From contig CM064681.1 in NCBI GenBank assembly GCA_032717465.1, positions 17,848,151 to 17,912,150 of the forward strand: a stretch of DNA of 64,000 nucleotides, given 5' to 3'. Source of the stretch: Coenobita brevimanus. Taxonomy: Eukaryota > Arthropoda > Malacostraca > Decapoda > Coenobitidae. The notes under the pieces were generated by a model. It did not search any database and was not told the origin of the DNA. It saw nothing but the letters and a program-made list of their open reading frames with translations. Shown here in pieces: positions 20,500-30,299 of this stretch. A program made the translations under genes and the position numbers. Position 1 is the stretch's first letter. Each line of letters begins with the position of its first letter.

Positions 20500-23400
20500 G
20501 ATGGGGTCAGTGGGTAGGGAAGTGTAGGCGGGCTGGTGGGCTGTGTTGCAAATGTGGTGGATAAGATGGGTGGGCAGGTTGGGTTTTTGGGTATGTGGGG
20601 CGTGTAGAGTGTGAGAGGAGGTCGATTGGCTTTGTTGGTAGGGGTAGGTGGGACAAAGGGTGGATGCGTGTGATGGAGTGGGTTATTGGTTGTGGGTGCC
20701 GTTGCGTTGGGGAACAGGATGGGTGGGGTTTGATGAAAGAGTGTGATTGGGTGACTGGGTTAGTGAGTTAGTGGAATGTGAGGGTGGGTGAGGTAGATGA
20801 ATAAATGAAGAGGAACGGTGGATGGGTGGTTTGGTGTGGGCAGGGATGGTGGGTGGGCTGAGTGATGCAGATGAGGTGTGTAGCGTGAATGGGCAGGATG
20901 TGTGGGTGAGTTTATTGGGATGTGTTTTGTGGGTTGGGTACGTGTGATACACAGGAATGTAGGTGAATGTGTGGGGTGGGCAGGGTGGACGTTTGAGTGT
21001 GTGGGTGTGTGGAGGATGAGTTGGATGGGCGAGTGAATGGACAGGGTTGGTGAGGTGGCAGGTCAGGTGAGGATGCTGGAGAGACTGGGGTGGGTAGCCA
21101 GGTTTGCATGTTTGGTGTGTTGCGTGGGCAGGGTGGGAGGGTGGGTTGCGTGGGTTTGGGATGGGTATGTCTGCAGAATATGTGTATGGTTACCCAGAGT
21201 AGGTGGGCGGGTGTGCAGGGAAGTTAGAGTGATGAGCAGGGTCGGTAGGGCAGTTGGAGTAATTCGGCTTGATGGGTGGGGTGGGTGATGTTGGATTGGT
21301 GGTTGGGGTAGTTTGGTGCGTCGATGTGGTGGGTGGACAGGTTGAGTGGCTGGGGAGGGGTGGATTGGTTGGGTAGGGTGTGTGGAGAGATTGGCCAGGG
21401 TGTGTGGGGTAGTTTGCGGTGGGTTGTAAGGGTAGATGGGTTAGTGAGGTGATGTTTGGGGTAGGTTGGGTGGGTAAGTGGCAGGATCGGCGGGTGGGTC
21501 GGAGAGAGGTCAGCAATATAGGTTTTTATGGGGTGGACTTAATGGATTTGTAGAGTGGGAATGAGAGGGTGGGATTGGATGGGTGTATGTGGTTGGATAA
21601 GACGGGTGGTTCAATGTGTGGATGGGCAGAGTTGGCAGGTGGGGGAGTGGGAGGGGTGGATGGATAGGATGGGTGGTTTCCCAGGGTGGGGTTGGTGAGC
21701 AGTGTGGGTAGATATTCAGAGAGTATTGAGTGGGTAGGGTTGGATGGATTTGCAAGAGGGCGTGTTGCATGGCACTGCTGGGTGTGAGCACGGTGTGTGG
21801 CATTAGTGGGTGGGGAAGGTTGATGGCCAGGGTGTGTAGGTAAGACGGGTCGCTGGAACGGGTGGACAAACTGGGTTGCCAGGGTTGCTGAGAAGACAAC
21901 GTGGCCAGGTTGCTGTGGATGGGTAGTTGGGTCGCTGGTATGAGTGTCTGGATGTGTTCATGGTGTGCTAGAGTGGTAAGTGAGTGGGTGGATGTGATGG
22001 GAGGTACTGTTGGGTGAAGTGAGTTCGAGGCATTTGTGGGTGAGCTGTGCGTGTGGCATTCGTGGGAGGGCAGGGCGGATGGCCAGGATCAGTGACCAGG
22101 GTATGTCCCGACAAGGAGGCTGGGCTGGGTTTATGACCAGGATGGGGTCAGTTTGGTGTGTTGGGTCGAATGAGTTGGTTGGCAGATGAGTGCAGGAGGA
22201 AGACTTTGTAATTTTACAACTCGTTGTTGTTAGCAGAACTTTAGTATATTGTTAAAAACGAATTACACAAACATGTGGTTTGCAAACTCTATACAATGAG
22301 CTCATATACAATTTGGGTCATAATCTCATTCACTTATATGCAGATGACTTAACACTTCACAGTTATTTTACACTTAAAGACCCATTTACAAGTTTAATAT
22401 CTCTAACTTGCAACTCAGTACAGAAATCTAAACAAATCTGAATGAAGACAAAATAACATTGTCTCTTTTAACGCTAGGAAAATGATATATATACACTTTA
22501 CTAATAGACACACATTGCATGATTCTTATACTACCTTCAGTACTACTAATATCTCTATCTCTAAAAGTATTGAAATTCTCCGTTTCACCTAACAATGCCC
22601 TCAGCTGGACCTTTTATTTTGGATCACATGTTAAAACCGATTCAAAGAAACTTGAACTAGTACAGAGTTCGTAACTTCTTCACTGACGAGCAGTTAGGTA
22701 TGATTTACAAGAATCATGTGCTCTTTCATGTGGAATATTGCTCACCGTCTTGGAGTGAATGTGGAGAGGTTGCTCTAAAACAACCGGACAAAATTCAGAA
22801 CAAAGCTGTAAGAGTTACAAATAACTTTTCAATTACAAATGAACTTCCTCCCCTACTAATATGAAGGAATGTTGCCTCCCTTACATTATAGATATTTTTA
22901 TGGCAAATACTGAAAGTTACATCCATTGTGCCACCTCTCCACGTCTTCCCTCATGCTACACTGGAATCTGGTAGTGCTCATGACTGGACTGTCACAGTCA
23001 TATTACAGAACTTCTGCCTGTCAGAATTCTTTTACTCTGCGGACTTCATCTCTTTGTAGCTCGCTTCCCGAGAATAGTCCCCCCCCCCCAAACGTCAACC
23101 TACAGCAATTCAAGCCGAACTGTTACAGATTTTTAATGAATCAAGGACACCTGTAATCAGGTGTATGGATTTTCTGTTGTTTGTCCTTCCCCTGTCCATT
23201 TTCTGTAAAAAAAAAAAAAAAGAGAGAGAGAGAGAGAGATGGAGAGAGAAAAAAGTAAAGCCTTGTAAAAGTTTCAGAATAAATATCTCTCATAGAACTG
23301 AAGAGGGATCAATGCACATAATGATGCAACTTATAGAAGGATAAATGACGCGATCATTACATGCAGCAAGACGTTAGAGTTAGCTACGCTTATCTCCGAT

Positions 23401-23560
23401 CCATCTTCCTAGCAAACCTGCCTTGGTGAGAGTAAGGAGGCATTGGGAGTGAATGTGTCTAGCTATCCAGCCCTCCAGTGTTAGACTTCTGGCATTCTCC
23501 CTTTCCCCATTTTAGTGTTCACGACTGTACAGTAACCTCTCAACTTATGCGAGGGTTTTA
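20500..23560 (+). repeat. Dispersed G-rich repeat family, full copy split by a LINE (copy C)
   Basis: 20500-22190 is a degenerate G-rich minisatellite on the plus strand (GGTGGGTAGGGTTGG, GGTTGCCAGGGTTG and similar). 22191-22275 is the family junction (GTTAGCAGAACTTTAGTATATTG, TTTGCAAACTCTATACA). A LINE fragment interrupts at 22276-23262. The tail resumes at 23263 with CTCATAGAACTGAAG, GGATAAATGA, TCTCCGATCCATC and TTAGTGTTCACGACTGTACA, matching copy E at 49131-49545. Confidence 0.75.
22276..23262 (+). pseudogene. CR1/Jockey-like LINE, 3' fragment
   Basis: The plus strand begins near the RT catalytic box (SHLYADDLTLHS). It continues through a degraded thumb (YKNHVLFHVEYCSPSWSEC, IQNKAVRVTNN, FLWQI) to about 23155 and ends in a poly(A) stretch at 23206-23222 followed by (GA)n. 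Multiple stops break it. The motif order and C-terminal spacing match the LINE copies at 30300-33262 and 44650-47850. The YADD box itself is intact. It is a 5'-truncated insertion into the G-rich repeat copy. Confidence 0.75.
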
Positions 23561-24384
23561 TACTTTAAACATTTGTGTAATGTGAATTTCTTGTAATTCA
23601 AGCATAATTATCCAATAACAATTAAAGGTATATGAGGGAGTTAAGTTCTTTGGTGATAAACCATTGTGATTTCTCAATGGACGGAGCGTTTATTTACCAC
23701 TTTTTTTGTGCACATTATCTTACTTTACGATATTTAGAGTAGTTATTACCTCAAAATACGCACATTTTGCTTACATATTTATCTGTTTCTGTGGACCGAA
23801 ATGGTTACCAAAAGGAAACATTTGTCATACTGACGAGTGGCATGACTTTTGCGTTGCCAAACACCAATGGCAGACGGAGGTCGTCATAGATCCTGCAGTG
23901 AGAAAAGCTCCAATAGACAGTTCTTTGGATCAGCAAACAAGTCCTGTCTTCTAGCGTCCAAATAATGAAATTACTATATTCAGACGATTTAGTGCAGTGA
24001 TTCCCAACTCAGTGCTACAGCATACTAGTGTGCGGCCGTTACATCCGTATGTGCCTCAAATATCTGCAGAATATGTAGATCTGTGCAATCAAACAATTGT
24101 ACATTTTCATTTCTCCTTATCTAAGGTGACTGGTTATGAAGCATTGCTGTTCCCGTTAATGTACTCAATGTTATTTTGGACTGCTGGTGGACCATCATCA
24201 CAAACAATTTAACACGGGACACCATGCATTAAATTTCCGAATATAACATAACTGTTACGTTTCGAGCACTTCTGGAAAGGATCGGTGAGATTGATACACG
24301 TACACTGGTATAGCAGTGACAAGTCCAGTATGCGTCTGTCACTGCAGCTCGAGCTGTGATACTCCAAGCTCAGTAATACCAGTG
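23561..24384. other. Unassigned stretch between two G-rich repeat copies
   Basis: No gene recognised. Near 23995 the phrase CAGTGATTCCCAACT looks like one end of a hAT-type transposon, but no matching opposite end was found nearby. The rest is AT-rich unique-looking DNA. Confidence 0.4.
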
Positions 24385-25920
24385 GATTATTACTGTAGTC
24401 CTGAACACTAATAGAGGGACAGGGTAATCTGCCACCAGAGAATCAGGTTAATCACACACGTCTACCCTCCAACTCCCCCTCCTTACTTCCACCAAAGCAC
24501 TGAACTGTTAGGCGAATAGACTGGAGATTTGTATAAGTTTCGCTCACTCTCGCAGCTTGCTGCACGTAATTTTACAGTCATTTAACCTGCTGTCAGGTAT
24601 AATATCCATCTTCAGTTCCACGAGAAGTAAGTTAATCGAAGTTCAGTACAATGATCCTAATGTATAGAATTTGACTTCCAATTTTTTATCCAACGTGTTC
24701 TAAGCGATATCTAAAATCCAAGTACCAGTGACAAGTTTTATGGCCACATAGTCGCTCTTCTGCCTTGTCATCTGGAAAGTCGCATATGCACCCACCTACT
24801 CATCCATCTACCCACTCAACCCACCCAACACAACCCACCGACCTCACCTCGGCAACTTGCCCTGCCCAGCAGCCTGGGCAATCCACCCAGCTCACCTATC
24901 CCGGCCATCCACCCTGCTAACCCACGAATGCCACCCAAGAAGCTCGCCTAACAATGCCACTCAGCACATTCATCCACTCACCTACCCACCCTGAATCTAT
25001 TCAGCTACCCAGCCCACCCGTCCAACCACCCACTCAGAGCACCCCAGCCACACAATCGTCTCAGCCACCCTGGCGATCCACCCTGCCCACTCACTCTGGC
25101 AACCCACTGTGCCCACTCATTCTGGCAACCCACTGTGCCTACTCACTCTGACAACACACTGTGCCCACTCACCCTGGCAACCCACCATCCTCACTCACCC
25201 TGGCAACCCACCATCCCCACTCACCCTGGCAACCCACCATCCCCACTCACCCTGGCAACCCACCATTCCCACTCACCCTGGCAAACTACCATCCCCACTC
25301 ACCCTGGCAACTCACCATCCCCACTCACCCTGGGAACCCAGTTTGCCAACACATTCTGACGACCTATCTTGCCAACAGATCCCTACCACCAACCCTTCCC
25401 ACTTATGAATTCCGCCCACCCTGCTTTCCTAACATTTCCATCCATCTCATCCACCCACACAACCCTCCAACCATATCCATCCACAAGTCTCTGAACACAC
25501 ACACCATGCCCACCCACCCCACCCTGGGAACCTATTCGTCCTGTCCACACACACCTCCCATCAACCAATTCACCCATCCCCATGCCCAACCACACTTTCT
25601 ACCCAACCCCATTCACTCTGTCATCCTATTCACCCATTCCAACCCGACTCATCAAACAAACTCATCCCATGCAAACCTAACTTACCGACCCCTCGACGAC
25701 CACCTGCATATCAAGCCACTCACCCACCCAGCCCACCAAACGCATCCACTCGCTAAGGCATCTACTCCTACAACCCACCTCAAGCCAATCCACACACGAC
25801 ACCCAACAAACCGCCATCCCCACCATTACCAATGCCCACCCACCCTGGCCATGTACCGAACTGCCACACCCACCAACACAACCTCATTAACTCCACCCGC
25901 CCAACCAATTGACTCATACA
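24385..25920 (-). repeat. Dispersed G-rich repeat family, full copy in reverse (copy D)
   Basis: Read on the minus strand: satellite 25916-24783 (seen as C-rich CACCCTGGCAACCCACC on plus), junction 24790-24690 (GATGACAAGG, CTTGTCACTGGTACTTGGA, GATATCGCTTAGAACACGTT), then tail to 24385 (GTGGAACTGAAG, GTAAGGAGGGGGAGTT, TGTGTGATTAACCTG, TTAGTGTTCAGGACT). It aligns over its whole length with copy E. Confidence 0.8.
25072..25350. repeat. 26-bp minisatellite array
   Basis: About ten tandem units of 26 bp (TGGCAACCCACCATCCCCAC plus TCACCC). The four or five central units are almost identical. Because 26 is not divisible by 3, all three plus-strand frames remain open and give PTHPGNPPS-type repeats; these are not genes. 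The reverse complement of the same unit occurs at about 48772-48797. Confidence 0.92.
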
Positions 25921-25950
25921 GAGAGAGAGAGAGAGAGATTGACACAGTAA

Positions 25951-26691
25951 GGCTCCAGTCACACTGGTTTACTTATTGCAAACCACCCGCGACCTGCAAG
26001 TCGTGGGTGGTTTTGGTAAAGTTTACAACCGGTCTTCATATGTCTCAGTCTAGCCGCAAGCCACCATGACGACCAAAAAATCGTCGCAAGGCTTTTCGTG
26101 CTGCACGAAAAACCTCCCCGCGACCACCAATGTCGTGGCACAGAAGCCGCCCGGTGGGCGGCTGGACTGCGTCTGGCCAGCTTAAGGACTGCGACCGGTC
26201 AGCGACACCTGATTTTTAAGTAGTGGTTGCCATCCGGACAGAGGCCAGTTGCCACCCGCTCTGTGCGGTGGCCGTTTGCTCTCCGTTAAGACAACGACTG
26301 GACTGCGGCGGTAGCCATCCACAAGCCTCCTGTCTGGGGTGGTGGTTGAAGTCTGGCCGCTATCCAGCCGGCGATTGATCGAGCGACAGGTGGTGGGCTG
26401 GACTGAGACCAGCCGCTGGCCAATCCACAGCTGGTGTCGGTCTAATGGCGGCCTAGAGATCATGGTCTAAACTACGACAGGACGCGGACCGGCCGGCCAC
26501 CCGTCAGTCTTGATCTGTGTGTACCTGGCCATGGTCACCGTTCGGCCGTCCACTGGACGGACGCTAGACAGACACTGGACGGCCACTGGTAGCTGATCGG
26601 TAGCACGACTGCTCGGAGACCTCCATGGTCGGGGATTGGTTTCGCAATTTTCAGGTTTGCGACAAGTCGTACCTGCAGTGTGACTAGGGCA
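25951..26691. mobile_element. Harbinger-like MITE (non-autonomous DNA transposon)
   Basis: 741 bp. The left end GGCTCCAGTCACACTG and right end CAGTGTGACTAGGGCA are inverted, with 3 mismatches in 16. TAA flanks both sides (25948-25950 and 26692-26694), a 3-bp target duplication typical of PIF/Harbinger. It is GC-richer than its surroundings, with an internal hairpin at 25980-26013 (14-bp stem, one mismatch). No transposase frame is visible. The superfamily is inferred from the target duplication and end bases. Confidence 0.7.
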
Positions 26692-26692
26692 T

Positions 26693-26696
<4 letters not shown>

Positions 26697-26741
<45 letters not shown>

Positions 26742-26758
26742 ACACACACACACACACA
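26697..26758. repeat. (CA)n microsatellite
   Basis: Nearly pure CA repeat with one ATACA interruption, located between the MITE and the following SINE. Confidence 0.97.
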
Positions 26759-26760
26759 CC

Positions 26761-27010
26761 GCTCGCTGGTGCAGTGGTGACGTTCTCGCTTGCCATCTGG
26801 TAGATGGGAGTTCGGGCCTCGCTCAGGTTGCGAAAAGTTTCACTGACGAAGTGGGTGGTTACTGTCCCCCTTGAGCAAGGGGACGGGTGTGGGCGTGTGT
26901 GAAGGTCACAGCCTTGCCCTTAGATCGGACTATATGAGCTCTCAGCTCCCTTCCGGGAGGGTAAAAGCTGACGATCACGACCATCAGGTGATCCTGACCG
27001 ACCCAGTGAA
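26761..27010 (+). mobile_element. SINE family 3, tRNA-Gly/Glu-like head
   Basis: The head TGGTGCAGTGGTGACGTTCT (box A region) and TCTCGCTTGCC, followed by GGGAGTTCGGGCCTCGC (box B region at about 26806-26820), resemble a tRNA-Gly. The anticodon stem is altered and the acceptor ends do not pair, so this is not a functional tRNA. A body of about 190 bp follows. No clear A-tail or target duplication is visible. Only one copy is seen in the window. Confidence 0.6.
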
Positions 27011-27011
27011 T

Positions 27012-27312
27012 TACACACGCTAAAGCGGAGGGTGGGGGGAAGATGGAGAGAGAGAGGGGGGGAAGGATTTGGGGAACATGGGAGAGGATAAGATGTGGAA
27101 GTGTCCAGGATTGTCCTAATCACAGCTTGCACAGAATATTGACTCATATCTTCGACATATACCCTTTAACTCAGCAAAATTCAGGATGTACAGTATTTCC
27201 ATTAGGATTCCATGATATGCTATCCAGTAGAGGGTACTATGAATGAGCTAATACTTTGGTAAAATATTTAGTATAAATATACTAGTTTCACTACTACTTG
27301 CTTTTCATACTG
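27012..27312 (-). repeat. Dispersed repeat family R2, copy 1
   Basis: Read on the minus strand this matches 37042-37345: AATATTTTACCAAAGTATT, GCTCATT, GGATAGCATATCA, CCAATGGAAATRC-like, AAAGGGTATATRTCGAAG, GTGCAAGCT, GGACACTTCCACATCT and a CT-rich end. No coding content was recognised. Confidence 0.75.
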
Positions 27313-27418
27313 CTGAAAAATTTTAGTCAGTCAACAGTAATTCGTAAGACTTGGGGCCAATATTCATACGGGATAACAACCTTTGATGATGATAGTGTGT
27401 GAAGTCCTTGTGAACTAC

Positions 27419-27447
27419 CCTCTCTCTCTCTCTCTCTCTCTTTCCCC

Positions 27448-27526
<79 letters not shown>
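27419..27526. repeat. (CT)n then (GT)n microsatellite
   Basis: CT repeat at 27419-27441 and GT repeat at about 27453-27524. Confidence 0.97.
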
Positions 27527-27579
27527 CGTTCTGGTTCTTCTTGGTGGTGCTGCTGCTGGGACATACAACACTGATTATT

Positions 27580-27810
27580 ATGGTCTGGTGATGAGTGGTT
27601 GGGTACTGGGATAACAGGTTTACTAGTGATTAAATCTACGAAGAGTACTTGGTGGCAATAAGTAAGCCATCCCTTGGAGATTAAGTATGTCCATCATGGC
27701 AGTATATCCTACGGAGGGAGAACGTAGCTCAGTGCAGAGTATGCAAGGCCCCTTTAAGGAGTTGCACGTCCATGGGGGAATAGGTATAGTTTCTCATGAA
27801 GAATATACGA

Positions 27811-27861
<51 letters not shown>

Positions 27862-28227
27862 TAGGCTCGCACAGTGCGCGAGATCAGTGCGTGAATCGCA
27901 TTGTGCATGAGTGACAAAAAATCATAACCAAAAACCTTGAATGCGTGAGTTTACCTCACAGTTTGCGAGGTAGAGGAGTGGCTCAAAAATGCTATTTTCC
28001 ATTAGTATGCGAACTCCCCCACACACAACGTGTCTATCGTCATGTGTCGTCATATTGATGTGCAGAAATTCCCGGGCATTCTACTGCACAGCTTGGGGTG
28101 CAAGACGGCGGGCACGCCATAAGTCCCGGCTGGTACACAGTGTGGATCTGCTCTCTACAGCTAACCTAAGTGTACAACGTCTGGCATTTTTTCTGCTGCT
28201 CCATCCTGGCCTGTACTTCGCTGCACC
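27580..28227. other. Unassigned sequence upstream of the Tigger-like gene
   Basis: A (TA)n tract at about 27813-27860 is followed by GCTCGCACAGTGCGCGAG and related CG-rich phrases. These could be the 5' terminal region of the Tigger element, but no matching right terminus was found. The remainder probably is the 5' leader of the transposase gene. Confidence 0.4.
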
Positions 28228-29736
28228 ATGGCTCCAGCCCCAAGAGTTAAAAAACTTCTGATGCACACAACTAAGGTAGAGATTATCAAGATGAAGGAAG
28301 AGGGACAAGAAAACACCGCTACTGGGAAAGCCCAGGTACTAGTTGAATCAACAGTGAGGACAGTGTGCAAGAACCGTGATGCCATCATGGTTCTAGTGAG
28401 GACGTATGGTGCATCTGACCTAGATGGCAGTTCCCAGGTGGGATATCGTGCGATGATACTAATGGAACAGTATCTTGCCACCTTCAAAATGAGGAAGGAG
28501 AAGGAAGGTGTTCCACTAAATGAGAGATTTATTCGGAATCAAGCCCAGCTCTTTTACAAGGCAGCATCTCACAAGTTAAATGTGTACAAACCTTTCAAGG
28601 CATCGGTAGGATGGCTGGATTGTTTTCTGAAGCGCAAGGAACTCCGTCACATCAAAGTGTCTGGTGAATGTGCCTCTGCTGACCAGCTGGCCACGAGAGA
28701 GTATCCTGAGATATTTAGAGCGCTTCTTGAAGAAGGACAGTACACCAAGGACCAGATTTACAGCGTCGGCAAAATGTCGTTATACTACAAGGCCATGTCC
28801 AAATCAACTTACATTGCTAAAAAAAAGAAACAAGCCCCCGGTCACAAGCTTCAGAAGTGTAAGATGATGGTAATGTTCGCTATAAACCTGTCTGGGAGCC
28901 ACATGATGAGGCCAGTTGTTGTACACACAGCTTCACACCAAAGGTGCTACAAAAACCTCACGAATATGGACGCAAGTGGAGTGTACTGGTACAAGTCTGC
29001 AAATTGTTGGATGACCGAGAACATTATGGCAGACTGGTTAACATGGCACTGCGTCCCCGATGCCATGGCATGGGCCAAGTGTCGGGAACTGGGCATTCCA
29101 TTTAAGATGCTCCTTGTGCTGGACATTGAACCAAGTCACTCTCCATACCTAAATCTGCACAAGGATTGTTGTGCTGTGTTTCTGTCACCCTGGATGATGT
29201 CACTAATGCAGCCACTGGATCAAGAACTCATCACCACTGTGAAGCACTTCAACCATAAACAGGTGTACGAGTACCTACACAGGAAGGGCAACACACAAGA
29301 GGAGCTTCACGCCCTACAAGAAGATCATGACGAAGACCTCGAAGAGGCACCTGCTCCCGTACCATCTCCGCCAGCAGCTGTATCCCGATCCGCCACAGGT
29401 GACCTGACTGTTGAGGCATTTTGGCGTCATTTTACAGTGAAGGACGCAGTTGACTTTCTCCTACAAGCATGGCACCAGATGACACCTCCAACGGTGAACC
29501 CTGCATAGCAAATGCTCATGCCTCACTTATGCACAACCCAGGAGATGGCCATTCAACCACTGGCCGAGGTTGAGGCAGCAACACTGACAGCAGCACAAGC
29601 TGTACCAGGTTTCGAGGATGTTACATTGGTGGACATACGGGAAGTGTATGCTGCTAATGAGGAACAGTCTCCTGAGGAAGTCTTGCAACGGATAGATGAG
29701 GCTGATGCAGAGCCCGACGCCAGGCAGTCAAGTTGA
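28228..29736 (+). pseudogene. Tigger/pogo-like transposase (CENP-B family)
   Basis: ATG at 28228 opens 426 codons to TAG at 29506-29508, and the same frame continues to 29736. Residues about 8-60 form a psq-type HTH (TTKVEIIKMKEEGQENTATG, ESTVRTVCKNRD). About 80-150 is the CENP-B-like second HTH (FIRNQAQLFYKAASHK, GWLDCFLKRKELRH). The DDE core follows. The usual first catalytic Asp region reads YSVGKMSLYY (near residue 178) with no acidic residue. The second Asp is in LLVLDIEPSHSPY (about 299), and the third in SLMQPLDQELI (about 330). STYIAKKKKQAPGHK and VYWYKSANCWMT match the family. An acidic linker (HDEDLEEAPAP) follows. The long open frame with a lost catalytic residue could mean a domesticated protein or a young dead copy. 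Confidence 0.9.
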
Positions 29737-30244
29737 GCAGCCTAGTGCGATGGAGGGGAACACACAGTTGTGTATGTCAAGAATAAGCAAGATCCTTGCT
29801 GCTGTGGATAAGCATATGGAAGAGGTGAAGGAACAGGAAGTGAGAAGCCTAAAAATGGAGGAAGTTCTGGTTGTTATTGACAAACTCTTCCATTTCTACA
29901 CAGACAGGCACAGGCAAGAAATAAGCAGGAGAAGACAGACGCTCATAACTAGTTACACACAGCAGGCTCAAGTTAGTGAAACTAAGGAACCAGCTACATC
30001 GTCTGATCCTGTTCCTGTTGTGGATGAAGAGGATGCAATGTCAGAAGTGTCAACCTTGGACTTCGAGGGGTTTATGGCCAAAGTGAGTGAGTTTGAGGCT
30101 CATTGGGAAGGTGCTCAAGAGGGGTCTGTGGAGGGAAGTGTTGGTGCCCCGGACATGTGGCAGTGGGTGCTATGCTGTAAGTGTTGTTGGGCCTCGGAAC
30201 CCTTGTTATTTAAGTCAGTCAGGCCTGTTGTCTACTGTTGTTAA
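29696..30244 (+). pseudogene. Tigger-like C-terminal region in shifted frame
   Basis: This overlaps the end of the previous frame by about 40 bp in another frame. It reads a helical, charged stretch (MSRISKILAAVDKHMEEVKE, VIDKLFHFYTDRHRQEISRR), the type of C-terminal tail seen after the DDE domain in Tigger-like proteins, then an acidic segment to 30244. A single frameshift near 29700 would explain its position. It could also be a short separate frame by chance, but composition and order favour the first view. Confidence 0.65.
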
Positions 30245-30299
30245 GGTGACTACCCATATTTTTGTTATTGTAGCTATATCTATAATACAATATCTGAAA

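Noticed and set aside
20500..22190. Telomere-like or CRISPR-like repeat
   Set aside because: The G-rich words are irregular, lack a fixed telomeric hexamer and have no spacer/repeat alternation; better explained as a degenerate minisatellite.
23995..24010. CAGTGATTCCCAACT as a hAT-type terminus
   Set aside because: No inverted partner or 8-bp duplication could be seen.
25109..26069. A 302-residue open frame and two shorter ones
   Set aside because: They run through the 26-bp minisatellite and degenerate C-rich satellite; all three frames are open because 26 is not a multiple of 3.
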